Source: an uncultured Leucothrix sp.
GTDB lineage: Bacteria > Pseudomonadota > Gammaproteobacteria > Thiotrichales > Thiotrichaceae
Length of the DNA: 13,595 bases
Direction of reading: 5' to 3'
NCBI GenBank assembly: GCA_938004025.1
Contig: CALKXC010000320.1
Coordinates: 1 to 13,595, forward strand
A model generated the notes under the pieces. The model made no database searches and was not told where the DNA came from. It saw only the letters and a list, made by a program, of their open reading frames with translations. This document shows positions 7,200 to 13,595 of the stretch, in pieces. Made by a program: the position numbers and the translations under genes. Each line of letters starts with the position of its first letter. Position 1 is the stretch's first letter.

Positions 7200-8171
7200 T
7201 TAGTCAGCAAATGCAAAAGCCGTTTGCTGCTTTTCTTCCCGTGCCGACATCCCTTCAGGATGATTCGCATCCAGCACCAAATTAGATACATTCGAAGCAT
7301 TACGCTTATCTGATTTAAGGAGCCCTAGACGATTCATCACTCGATAAGCTAGCTCTTTTAATGCAGGTACAGGGCCGTGAACTTCTATTGAACGCTGCTT
7401 TATCCCCAGTGGCTTCAAAATATGATGGTTAGCCCCATGCACTGATAACTGTCTGCGGCTTTCAGCCGATCCATAGCTAGTCGTCATTGAAATATTAAAG
7501 TCTACATTCTCGACTCGGTGAGGTGCGTGCTGCGGCCAGCTAATCGCTTGCCCAGGCAACAACTCGTGGTGAAACGCATGCTCATCAAACCAATGATCAT
7601 AAGGAATATCTTCGTGCCGTTCTTGACCGATGATTTCTTCGATATAGGTTTGCGGCGTGAAACGTTCATCTCGGGCCGGGTAAACCCACAGCTTCTTTTT
7701 GCCCTTTAAGTGCCAGAGCATGTTGGCGTCGGCATCAACATGACAGTAAACCTGGATTCCGGGAGAGGACAAAATAATAGCGCTAAACGCTGATTTTGCA
7801 TGAGTGATGTGGTCACAGTTTTTATTGATGACCTGGTACATCTGATCGATCAGTGAAGCATACTCACCGTTGTATCGATCAATATGAATGACATTAACCC
7901 ACATCCGCCCTTTCTGAAGCGCTTCAAAAATCTCTGCGCCAGAACTGTCAGCAATGTGTACAGCAGTCCAGTCCTGATGATTCTTAGGATCAAATCCCAT
8001 TGTGTAACACTGTAACCACTTTCTAGGATAATCATCCAACAGCGCAATTAATGCCTGCTCACTGAAAAGATCAAGCTCATTATAAGAGTGGGAAGAAACC
8101 TGAGGACGCTTACCAAAGTTTTGAAACTCTTCAGTGCTCCATTGAATACAATCAGAATATTTTGCTGCCAT
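7200..8171 (-). CDS. JmjC/cupin-like putative Fe(II)/2-oxoglutarate oxygenase, copy B
   Basis: This 323-residue paralogue of the protein encoded at 4263-5237 aligns end to end without gaps and is roughly 60-65% identical by eye (higher in the N-terminal third and the iron-site core). The HxD motif (CHVDADANMLWHLKG) and distal His motif (WPQHAPHRVEN) are intact, so neither copy looks decayed. The frame also opens at a GTG (8174), but the ATG at 8171 is preferred: AAGG lies 7 bases before it and the protein then begins at the same residue as copy A. It converges with the CLC gene (1-base gap between stops) and lies 121 bases downstream of the PlsC-like gene on the same strand. It could be read from that operon or from its own promoter; the gap contains a divided palindrome. 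The substrate is unknown. Confidence 0.75.
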   Translation of the reverse strand: MAAKYSDCIQWSTEEFQNFGKRPQVSSHSYNELDLFSEQALIALLDDYPRKWLQCYTMGFDPKNHQDWTAVHIADSSGAEIFEALQKGRMWVNVIHIDRYNGEYASLIDQMYQVINKNCDHITHAKSAFSAIILSSPGIQVYCHVDADANMLWHLKGKKKLWVYPARDERFTPQTYIEEIIGQERHEDIPYDHWFDEHAFHHELLPGQAISWPQHAPHRVENVDFNISMTTSYGSAESRRQLSVHGANHHILKPLGIKQRSIEVHGPVPALKELAYRVMNRLGLLKSDKRNASNVSNLVLDANHPEGMSAREEKQQTAFAFAD

Positions 8172-8248
8172 CACTTGGCCTTTGTCTATTTTTATTATTA
8201 AGTTTCGTTCTATTGCCTGATTATAGACAGACTCATCCTTACCGCTAG

Positions 8249-8278
8249 CTCTTTAAGATTAATGGGTATCTTATAGAG
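8249..8278. repeat. Divided palindrome between the PlsC-like gene and JmjC-like copy B
   Basis: The arm CTCTTTAAGAT (8249-8259) and its partner ATCTTATAGAG (8268-8278) pair over 10 of 11 positions around an 8-base spacer. No T-run follows on either strand, so a simple terminator is unlikely. Its place 78 bases before the copy B start would suit an operator or a leader hairpin. No protein can be named. Confidence 0.45.
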
Positions 8279-8292
8279 TATTAATGAATTTA

Positions 8293-9075
8293 TTATGCAG
8301 TTTCTTGTGTGTTATTTAATTGGGCTTGTTGTGAACGCTCAAGTGTCGCTTGCATTGCCTCATGAATGTCACTGACCAACGCTTTTCGCGTCTGCCCAGA
8401 CGAATCTCTTGTTGGTAAACAATACACATAGGCCGTCGGATTCTTGCAACCCAACAACAACCAAACGTTGCTAAATAAGTTCTGTTCACCCACAAAAGGA
8501 ATACGTTCGCTGGTGTGTGAGTTGTCATTATCATCGGTGTAATGAATGACTATCGGCTGTACCGGACTATTCGTCTCAATAGCTGCACCAAACAAACGTG
8601 CGTGTAAACGGCCTACTACCTTTCCTTCTGCTGTGGTGCCTTCTGGGAAGATTAAGATTCGATTACCTTGCGCTAAGCCCTCAGCAATACCAGCACTAGC
8701 CGCTGCTGACGCAGAACGTTGGCCCCGCTTAATAAATAAAGTATCAATTTGCTGCCCTGCCCAGCCAACCAGTGGCCACTTTCGTATCTCTGCTTTAGAC
8801 AAGAATCTTGGATTTGCAACGCTTGCCAGCAATAAAATATCTAACCAAGAAATATGGTTAGCTACCATTAAGACCGGCCCTTTTGCTGGCTCACCCTGAA
8901 CGATTATTTTCAGATCAACGATCTTACAAGCCTGCTTATACCAAACGGTAAATGCCGTTTTAAATGTTGGGTCGTTAGCAGGTCGTTTTTTGAAAACCGT
9001 ATGATAGGTAATTACCCCAATGCCATAAACAATATGCATTAGCAATTGAAGAATTTTGAAGGATTTACGAATCAT
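8293..9075 (-). CDS. PlsC-like 1-acylglycerol-3-phosphate acyltransferase family protein
   Basis: This 260-residue membrane-associated acyltransferase would use acyl-CoA or acyl-ACP to acylate lysophosphatidate or a related lysolipid. The four family blocks are visible: NHISWLD (73-79, catalytic H74-x4-D79), FIKRG (114-118), FPEGTT (143-148) and PVQPIVI further on. A hydrophobic N-terminal segment (about 8-27) probably anchors it to the inner membrane. Length is typical of PlsC (about 245-260). The ATG at 9075 is preferred over a TTG at 9078, which overlaps nothing useful. The ATG follows the lpxH stop by 3 bases, and there is no strong ribosome site, which suggests translational coupling. 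It is the last gene of the cyclophilin-lpxH-plsC run. It may be a paralogue instead of the essential PlsC, so no symbol is given. Confidence 0.88.
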   Translation of the reverse strand: MIRKSFKILQLLMHIVYGIGVITYHTVFKKRPANDPTFKTAFTVWYKQACKIVDLKIIVQGEPAKGPVLMVANHISWLDILLLASVANPRFLSKAEIRKWPLVGWAGQQIDTLFIKRGQRSASAAASAGIAEGLAQGNRILIFPEGTTAEGKVVGRLHARLFGAAIETNSPVQPIVIHYTDDNDNSHTSERIPFVGEQNLFSNVWLLLGCKNPTAYVYCLPTRDSSGQTRKALVSDIHEAMQATLERSQQAQLNNTQETA

Positions 9076-9078
9076 CAA

Positions 9079-9810
9079 TCAGCTCAGGTTGAACTGACCA
9101 TTCTGCACTTTCAAGGAACTCACTTGCTCGTACCAGTCCCCTAATACAATGCGTTTGGCAGCCTCACCACTCAGATCAAAGTCATGGATATTAGGGCGAT
9201 GAGTATGGCCATGAATTAACTGTGTAACCCCCGCCTCTAGCATCACTTGCTCAACCGTTTGCTGGTTAACATCCATAATCTCTTGTGACTTTTCCTGCAT
9301 TTTCTCACCGCTCAGCTTACGCAAGTGATTGGCTTCAGCAACTCGCGCATCGAAGTCTAAGGATAAAAAACGTGCACGCTGCTCAGGGTCATAAAACATC
9401 TTACGCAACTCCTGATATTCCACATCATCAGTGCACAAAGTATCCCCATGCATTAATAACGTTGGCACACCATCAAGTTCAATCATGTGTTTTTCAGGGA
9501 TCAATTCACAACCTGTCATTTCAGTGAAACGTTCGCCAACAAGAAAGTCGCGATTGCCATGCGTAAAGTAAAGTTTCACCCCAGCATCCGACACCTGCTT
9601 TAATCCAGCAAGTAACGGTTTAACCAATTGACCAGATGGCGAATCCACAATGTCATCGCCAATCCAGTACTCAAATAAATCACCTAAAATGTACAGCGAG
9701 CTGGCTTGCCCCGGAACCGTTCCCAGAAATTGCATAAACGCCTGCACCATCTGAGGACGCTTAGCGTCTAAGTGCAAATCCGAAATAAACCAAGTGCTCG
9801 TCTGTGTCAT
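9079..9810 (-). CDS. lpxH: UDP-2,3-diacylglucosamine diphosphatase LpxH
   Basis: This enzyme hydrolyses UDP-2,3-diacylglucosamine to lipid X and UMP, the fourth step of lipid A synthesis, at the inner face of the inner membrane. The calcineurin-like metallophosphatase motifs are complete: D11-L-H13, GD44LFEYWIGDD, GN86RD, H121GD and H200GH202THRP, the set that binds two Mn2+ in LpxH. The 243 residues match the family length. It lies 9 bases after the cyclophilin gene and 3 bases before the PlsC-like start, so co-transcription is very likely. The ATG at 9810 has only a poor Shine-Dalgarno. Instead a 6-bp hairpin, TTGAGT/ACTCAA (9812-9827), spans the upstream stop codon and the site where the ribosome would bind, so coupling to upstream translation is plausible. 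Confidence 0.95.
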   Translation of the reverse strand: MTQTSTWFISDLHLDAKRPQMVQAFMQFLGTVPGQASSLYILGDLFEYWIGDDIVDSPSGQLVKPLLAGLKQVSDAGVKLYFTHGNRDFLVGERFTEMTGCELIPEKHMIELDGVPTLLMHGDTLCTDDVEYQELRKMFYDPEQRARFLSLDFDARVAEANHLRKLSGEKMQEKSQEIMDVNQQTVEQVMLEAGVTQLIHGHTHRPNIHDFDLSGEAAKRIVLGDWYEQVSSLKVQNGQFNLS

Positions 9811-9811
9811 A

Positions 9812-9827
9812 TTGAGTGTTTACTCAA
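9812..9827. promoter_or_regulatory. Small hairpin in place of the lpxH ribosome site
   Basis: TTGAGT-GTTT-ACTCAA is a perfect 6-bp inverted repeat with a 4-base loop. It begins 2 bases upstream of the lpxH ATG and includes the stop codon of the cyclophilin gene. Ribosomes terminating on the upstream gene would melt it. This is a structural observation; the regulatory role is inferred. Confidence 0.4.
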
Positions 9828-10461
9828 CAATGGTGACAGAGTTAATCATCACAGGCTCTAAAGGTACATCGCCATGCATACCGTTCTGACCCGTCTTTAC
9901 TGCAGCAATCGTGTCCATAACATCTAGACCTTCAGTCACTTTACCGAACACAGCGTAACCCCAACCAGAACCAGACTCACTCGTGTGGTTTAGAAAGTCA
10001 TTGTCTTTAAGATTGATGAAAAACTGTGAAGAAGCCGAATGAGGGTCGTTAGTACGAGCCATTGCTAATGTGCCACGATCGTTTTTAAGGCCGTTATTTG
10101 CTTCGTTCTTAATCGGCGGACGCTTATCACCTTTCTCAGTCATATTAGCGTTAAAGCCACCACCCTGGATCATGAAATTTGGAATTACTCGGTGGAAAAT
10201 CAAGCCATCGTAGAAGCCATCCTTAATATAAGCTTCAATGTTCGCAACCGTTAGTGGCGCTTTTTCTGCATCCAGCTCTATCATGATAGTACCGGCACTT
10301 GTTTCCATTTTTACGTTGGTCATCGACTTCTTTACTCCAGAGGTTTGTGATTGTGTAGTAGTTGTAGCGGCAGGTTCAGCCACGGGTGTCTTCTCAGTCT
10401 TGACATCACAGCCAACCAACAAGACTAAAAAAGCCATCAATATCAGCGAAGAGCGCATCAT
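9820..10461 (-). CDS. Cyclophilin-type peptidyl-prolyl isomerase with lipoprotein signal (PpiB-like)
   Basis: This 213-residue prolyl isomerase has a complete cyclophilin domain from about residue 50 to 213. It includes [13 protein letters not shown] (catalytic R91, with F96 and Q99), GTLAMAR (130-136), SSQFFIN (144-150) and WGYAVFGKV. The N-terminus is a lipoprotein signal with lipobox LVGC (15-18), giving a mature N-terminal Cys18, then an Ala/Thr/Gln-rich linker. Asp at +2 (CDV) is the classical inner-membrane retention signal in E. coli. The ATG at 10461 has AAGG 7 bases upstream. An internal ATG at 10323 (M47), with GGAG 11 bases before it, would give a 167-residue cytosolic protein of E. 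coli PpiB size. The gene is divergent from cysS and first in the run with lpxH, as in E. coli. Confidence 0.92.
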   Translation of the reverse strand: MMRSSLILMAFLVLLVGCDVKTEKTPVAEPAATTTTQSQTSGVKKSMTNVKMETSAGTIMIELDAEKAPLTVANIEAYIKDGFYDGLIFHRVIPNFMIQGGGFNANMTEKGDKRPPIKNEANNGLKNDRGTLAMARTNDPHSASSQFFINLKDNDFLNHTSESGSGWGYAVFGKVTEGLDVMDTIAAVKTGQNGMHGDVPLEPVMINSVTIVE

Positions 10462-10598
10462 ATTTTAACCTTCTATTATTTTTTGCGTTTAAAGCGCGCA
10501 TCATAGCGGATTCATAAAGCCTCTGCTACTATGTGGGCGTACACTTCTATTAGTATTTTTCCCACAAATAACCCAACAAATAGGTAGCACGAAACACC

Positions 10599-11984
10599 AT
10601 GCTTCAGATCTATAACAGCCTGACAAATAAGAAAGAAACTTTTAAACCGTTGGTTGATGGCGAGGTAAAACTCTACGTCTGCGGAATGACAGTTTACGAT
10701 TATTGTCACCTTGGGCATGCGCGTGTTTTAGTTGCTTTTGATGTGGTTAACCGCTTCTTGCAAGCGCGTGGTTACAACGTAAATTACGTAAGAAATATTA
10801 CCGATATCGATGACAAGATCATCGCCCGCGCCAATGAGAATGGTGAAGAGTTTTTGGCGCTCACAGAGCGTTTTATAGACGCAATGCACGAAGATGAAAA
10901 AGCACTAGGTGTTTTATCACCGACGCATGAGCCAAAGGCAACTGACAACATTCCACAAATCATCGCTTTGATCGAAAGTTTGATCGAGAAAGGCAATGCT
11001 TACCAAGGTGGCAATGGCGATGTTTATTTTGATGTGTCTAGCTTCCCTGACTATGGAAAGCTGTCCGGTCGTAAAATTGAAGACTTACGCGCGGGCGAAC
11101 GTGTTGCTGTTGATAATGCCAAAAAAGACCCATTAGACTTTGTGCTTTGGAAGCCAGCAAAGCCAGACGAGCCACAGTGGGATTCACCTTGGGGTGCTGG
11201 ACGCCCAGGTTGGCATATCGAATGTTCAGCCATGTCGATGGATTTGCTTGGCAACAACTTTGATATTCACGGTGGTGGACACGATTTGCAGTTCCCTCAC
11301 CACGAGAATGAAATTGCACAAAGTGAGTCTTGCACAGGTGAGCAGTTTGCCAACTTCTGGATGCACAACGGCTTCATTCGTATTGATGATGAAAAGATGT
11401 CAAAGTCATTGGGTAACTTCTTCACAATACGCGATGTACTTGAGAACTATTCACCTGAAGCTGTGCGTTATTTCTTGTTATCTAGTCACTACCGTAGCCC
11501 GTTAAACTACAGCACGGATTCTTTGGATGGTGCTATTGCTGGACTTGATCGTTTGTACAACACGTTACGCGGTTTGCCTGAAGCTGAGGCTACTCGTTGG
11601 AGTGAGTACGAAGATAAGTTCTACGCAGCGATGGATGATGATTTCAATACGGCTGAAGGTCTTGCAGCTTTGTTTGACTTGGCTAGAGTGGTCAATAAGC
11701 TGGAGCAAACTGAAGGTGTCGAAGCGGCAGCTCCACTAGGCGCACTGCTTAAAAAGCTGGGTGGCATTCTTGGACTGTTACAGCTTGATCCTGATGCTTG
11801 GTTACAGCGTGATAAAAGCGGTGACGGCCTCGATGCTGATGCAATTGAAGCTAAGATTCAGGAACGCATTCAAGCGAAGGCAGATAAGAATTGGGCTTTG
11901 GCCGATGGGATTCGGGATGAGCTGAAGGCTGCTGGCGTTACGCTAGAAGATAAGGGGCCTGAGACTATTTGGCGTCGGGATTAA
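10599..11984 (+). CDS. cysS: Cysteinyl-tRNA synthetase
   Basis: This is a class I aminoacyl-tRNA synthetase that charges tRNA-Cys in the cytosol. The 461 residues match E. coli CysS exactly in length. Signature sites are all present: the HIGH-type motif HLGH (37-40), the zinc ligands C28, C209, H234 and E238 at the E. coli positions, and KMSKS at 266-270 in the ATP-binding loop. The C-terminal helical and anticodon-binding region is complete, ending with WRRD. The start ATG at 10599 has only a weak, distant AGG (about 10582). The 137-base gap to the divergent cyclophilin gene must hold both promoters, but I see no convincing -35/-10 pair. A long inverted repeat begins 14 bases after the stop. 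Confidence 0.98.
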   Translation: MLQIYNSLTNKKETFKPLVDGEVKLYVCGMTVYDYCHLGHARVLVAFDVVNRFLQARGYNVNYVRNITDIDDKIIARANENGEEFLALTERFIDAMHEDEKALGVLSPTHEPKATDNIPQIIALIESLIEKGNAYQGGNGDVYFDVSSFPDYGKLSGRKIEDLRAGERVAVDNAKKDPLDFVLWKPAKPDEPQWDSPWGAGRPGWHIECSAMSMDLLGNNFDIHGGGHDLQFPHHENEIAQSESCTGEQFANFWMHNGFIRIDDEKMSKSLGNFFTIRDVLENYSPEAVRYFLLSSHYRSPLNYSTDSLDGAIAGLDRLYNTLRGLPEAEATRWSEYEDKFYAAMDDDFNTAEGLAALFDLARVVNKLEQTEGVEAAAPLGALLKKLGGILGLLQLDPDAWLQRDKSGDGLDADAIEAKIQERIQAKADKNWALADGIRDELKAAGVTLEDKGPETIWRRD

Positions 11985-11998
11985 GAACTTTGTAAGAC

Positions 11999-12066
11999 GC
12001 CTTCGGTATTTGCTTTGCTCACTCAAGCTTCGCTTGAAATGATTCGCCGCAGCAAAAACCGAAGGC
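11999..12066. repeat. Nested inverted repeat after cysS (dispersed-repeat-like or terminator)
   Basis: The outer arms GCCTTCGGTATTTGCT (11999-12014) and AGCAAAAACCGAAGGC (12051-12066) pair over 15 of 16 positions, with one A-A mismatch. Inside, TCAAGC-TTC-GCTTGA (12023-12037) forms a second tight hairpin. The outer stem is too long and too well paired to be chance. No clean T-run follows, though the plus strand continues T-rich (TTTAGAGTTTGTATTT). It sits between the 3' ends of convergent cysS and the minus-strand gene at 12103, so it may end transcription of both. Its form also suits a REP/MITE-like repeat present elsewhere in the genome, which cannot be tested from this window. Confidence 0.7.
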
Positions 12067-12102
12067 TTTAGAGTTTGTATTTCAGAGGGTCGGCTATCAG
12101 AC

Positions 12103-13209
12103 CTACCTTGCAACTGGGATCGCCTCGTACTCCATTAAAATTTCACCAACTTCATCGCGCATAGCCTTTCGTCTGTCTTCATATGAAGAATACTCAAGCC
12201 CAGAAACATATCTTTCCATACTCAGAACAGCCTCATGGTATGCCCCGACGTGCTGAACGAAATAGTTAATCGACGAAGCAAGCTCATCAACTTTAGCATC
12301 TGACGCTTCCCTTTCTTCACCTATCGCCAAGATCCACTCACTCAATCCATCATTATTCAACTTTGATGCGCTAGTAATATTTTCTACAAGATCATTAAAT
12401 TTAACTAAATCAGCCTTTACCCTCTTTCTGTATTTTTCTGGATCCTTAGAAAAGTTCTGAATATCACCATCTATCTTGGTTGTCACTGCTTTTAAAGCTT
12501 CAGTATCCCACTGGATTTTTTCAGAAGTTTGCAATATATCTTTTCCATGTTTTACTAATTCATAATGATTATGCAGCTGCCTTTTTTTTATTTCATCGCC
12601 AACGTCTTCCGTTACACTATTGCTCTTTCTCAAAACCAGAAAAAACAAAATAAAAGCTAGACCCATGCTAGAAGCTAAAGTCCACATTAAATTAGTGACT
12701 GTAGACTCAAGACTACTAATTGATTCGTTAAACTCTGCCTTACTAACACCTTTAGTACTGCGCTCCTCTAAACCTTTACTTTCTTTCGGGAAGCTAGGGA
12801 TATCAACAATTACCATATCACTAAGCTCCGGATTATCTTGAAAGCTAATGAATATAACCAATTGCTGATTTTCGGTGATTTTTCTATCGACAACTCCAAC
12901 AAGGTTGTAAAAAAGCCGGTCTTCACTTGTTCCATTTGGAACAAACGTTAAACCTACACTGGAGCCTTGACCAAGAGACCTGCCTGTTGAATCTTTTACA
13001 GTTATCTTTGATGAAAGTGACCTCAGCTTTTTTGAATCCCAACGCTGAGCCTTACCTTTATTTAATACCCGTAAATTAATTACAAGCGGCACAGCATCTG
13101 GAGTGAATGATATCGACTCTTGGACCACATCTAACTGATATGCGTTTACATTTGTAGAAATTGTCAAAAAAATAAAAACTACAATGCTTAATAACTTGCG
13201 GCATCTCAT
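12103..13209 (-). CDS. Unrecognised bitopic membrane protein: signal peptide, periplasmic domain, one TM helix, helical tail
   Basis: I do not recognise a family in this 368-residue protein. Visible parts are a signal peptide (about 1-23, basic start, hydrophobic core, cleavage likely after NVNA), and a periplasmic domain of about 125 residues rich in beta-type alternation (VINLRVLN, QQLVIFISF). Next come a charged linker, one transmembrane helix at about 173-193 (LMWTLASSMGLAFILFFLVL) ending in RK, and about 170 cytoplasmic residues that look almost wholly helical, rich in E, K, D and S, without cysteine or catalytic motifs. The topology resembles a signalling or scaffold protein whose tail may dimerise or contact partners; this is inference. 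The ATG at 13209 has AGGG 10 bases upstream. The gene is visibly more AT-rich than cysS, is preceded by about 190 bases of AT-rich DNA, and lies beside a DUF4143-type gene, which suggests accessory DNA. Confidence 0.8.
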   Translation of the reverse strand: MRCRKLLSIVVFIFLTISTNVNAYQLDVVQESISFTPDAVPLVINLRVLNKGKAQRWDSKKLRSLSSKITVKDSTGRSLGQGSSVGLTFVPNGTSEDRLFYNLVGVVDRKITENQQLVIFISFQDNPELSDMVIVDIPSFPKESKGLEERSTKGVSKAEFNESISSLESTVTNLMWTLASSMGLAFILFFLVLRKSNSVTEDVGDEIKKRQLHNHYELVKHGKDILQTSEKIQWDTEALKAVTTKIDGDIQNFSKDPEKYRKRVKADLVKFNDLVENITSASKLNNDGLSEWILAIGEEREASDAKVDELASSINYFVQHVGAYHEAVLSMERYVSGLEYSSYEDRRKAMRDEVGEILMEYEAIPVAR

Positions 13210-13356
13210 TAATTCATCACCCTTGCGCTGATACTTACAAGTGCATCAGAAGGTAGGCACACCGACTAATAATACTTATGGTAACTAAATACGCACCTTA
13301 ATCAAGTGACATATAAATAACAATAAGATAATAAAATTTGTTTTATATCTTAAAAA

Positions 13357-13374
13357 TGTAATATTGTTATTACA
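13357..13374. promoter_or_regulatory. Palindrome in the AT-rich intergenic region, possible operator
   Basis: TGTAAT and ATTACA (13357-13362 and 13369-13374) are perfect 6-bp arms around a 6-base spacer. The site lies in the 192-base AT-rich gap between the stop of the partial ATPase gene and the start of the unrecognised membrane protein gene, about 150 bases upstream of that start. It could be an operator. In such AT-rich DNA a chance match is possible. Confidence 0.3.
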
Positions 13375-13401
13375 AATTCAGATTCATGAAAAGACTAAGC
13401 T

Positions 13402-13595
13402 TCACACTAAAGACATCAGCAGTGTTTGAGCCGAAACTTTCACGGGTGTTTTCACAGCAAAACAGTCTGCTTCAACATAAGGCAGATCGAGCCCAATCTG
13501 AAAAGCATATTCCGCACCAGTTTTTTCTTGAAACCATCCCAAGTGTTTATTCATTGGCGCTTTGCCCGAGGTTTTCACCTCGACTAAAATCCATG
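13402..13595 (-). CDS. DUF4143-type ATPase, C-terminal end (5' part outside window)
   Basis: Reading the minus strand inward from the edge gives an open frame of 63 codons ending in TGA at 13402. The peptide contains ILVEVKTSGKAP, then WFQEKTGAEYAFQI, then a short tail ending near PVKVSAQTLLMSLV. This order (an ExK-containing strand followed by a helix, an aromatic-rich strand and a C-terminal P-x-V-x-A-x-TLL stretch) is what I know from the C-terminus of AAA-type ATPases with the DUF4143 domain, whose ExK segment resembles PD-(D/E)xK nuclease folds. Only the last part is here, so the Walker motifs cannot be checked. It is transcribed in the same direction as the membrane protein gene that follows. 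Confidence 0.65.
   Translation of the reverse strand, partial: WILVEVKTSGKAPMNKHLGWFQEKTGAEYAFQIGLDLPYVEADCFAVKTPVKVSAQTLLMSLV

Noticed and set aside
4263..8171. Composite mobile element formed by the two oxygenase copies
   Set aside because: The copies are diverged coding genes of an oxygenase family, with no transposase, terminal inverted repeats or target-site duplications visible around them.
10512..10718. Minus-strand 68-codon frame across the cysS start
   Set aside because: It overlaps the conserved N-terminus of CysS in antisense and resembles no protein.
1..13595. CRISPR array, tRNA, rRNA or phage genes
   Set aside because: No regularly spaced direct repeats, cloverleaf or rRNA-like sequence, and no integrase or structural phage motifs were seen on either strand.

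Overview
The window reads as chromosomal DNA of a Gram-negative gammaproteobacterium of moderate G+C. The best evidence is the block at 8293-11984. There, cysS is divergent from a cyclophilin (PpiB-like) gene that is followed by lpxH, the same arrangement as E. coli cysS / ppiB-lpxH. LpxH and a PlsC-type acyltransferase imply an outer membrane with lipid A. No rRNA, tRNA, CRISPR array, insertion sequence or phage gene is visible. The species cannot be fixed from the sequence alone.

Layout. (1) 1-1611: the 3' end of a class III (omega) aminotransferase gene, converging on a 3-hydroxyisobutyrate-dehydrogenase-like oxidoreductase gene, with a perfect 30-bp palindromic terminator between them. 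(2) 1704-2919: a small minus-strand pair encoding a VOC/glyoxalase-fold protein and a translationally coupled 4Fe-4S protein whose C-terminal half resembles the QueG ferredoxin module. (3) 3099-8171: the most unusual part. A FemAB/BioF2-type GNAT acyltransferase gene converges on a JmjC/cupin-like putative Fe(II)/2-oxoglutarate oxygenase gene. This gene is divergent from a CLC anion-channel gene, which in turn converges, with a one-base gap, on a second copy of the oxygenase gene. The two oxygenases align without gaps, are roughly 60-65% identical by eye, and keep the same metal-binding residues. The CLC protein keeps the gating glutamate but has Val where H+-coupled exchangers have the internal glutamate, and it lacks the canonical Ser and Tyr of the central anion site. 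(4) 8293-10461: a minus-strand run of cyclophilin lipoprotein, lpxH and PlsC-like acyltransferase genes (envelope and lipid functions). (5) 10599-11984: cysS. (6) 11999-12066: a nested inverted repeat. (7) 12103-13595: an unrecognised bitopic membrane protein with signal peptide, periplasmic domain, one transmembrane helix and a long helical cytoplasmic tail. It follows AT-rich DNA with a small palindrome, and the last bases hold the C-terminus of a DUF4143-type ATPase. This right end looks like accessory DNA next to a conserved housekeeping block.

How the genes fit together. The cysS/cyclophilin/lpxH/PlsC block is housekeeping. The aminotransferase and dehydrogenase families both act in amino-acid and short hydroxyacid catabolism, but their pairing here is only positional. 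The candidate for something undescribed is the oxygenase-CLC-oxygenase cassette with its neighbouring acyltransferase. The sequence supports the duplication and the unusual CLC residues directly; substrates and any joint function are inference.
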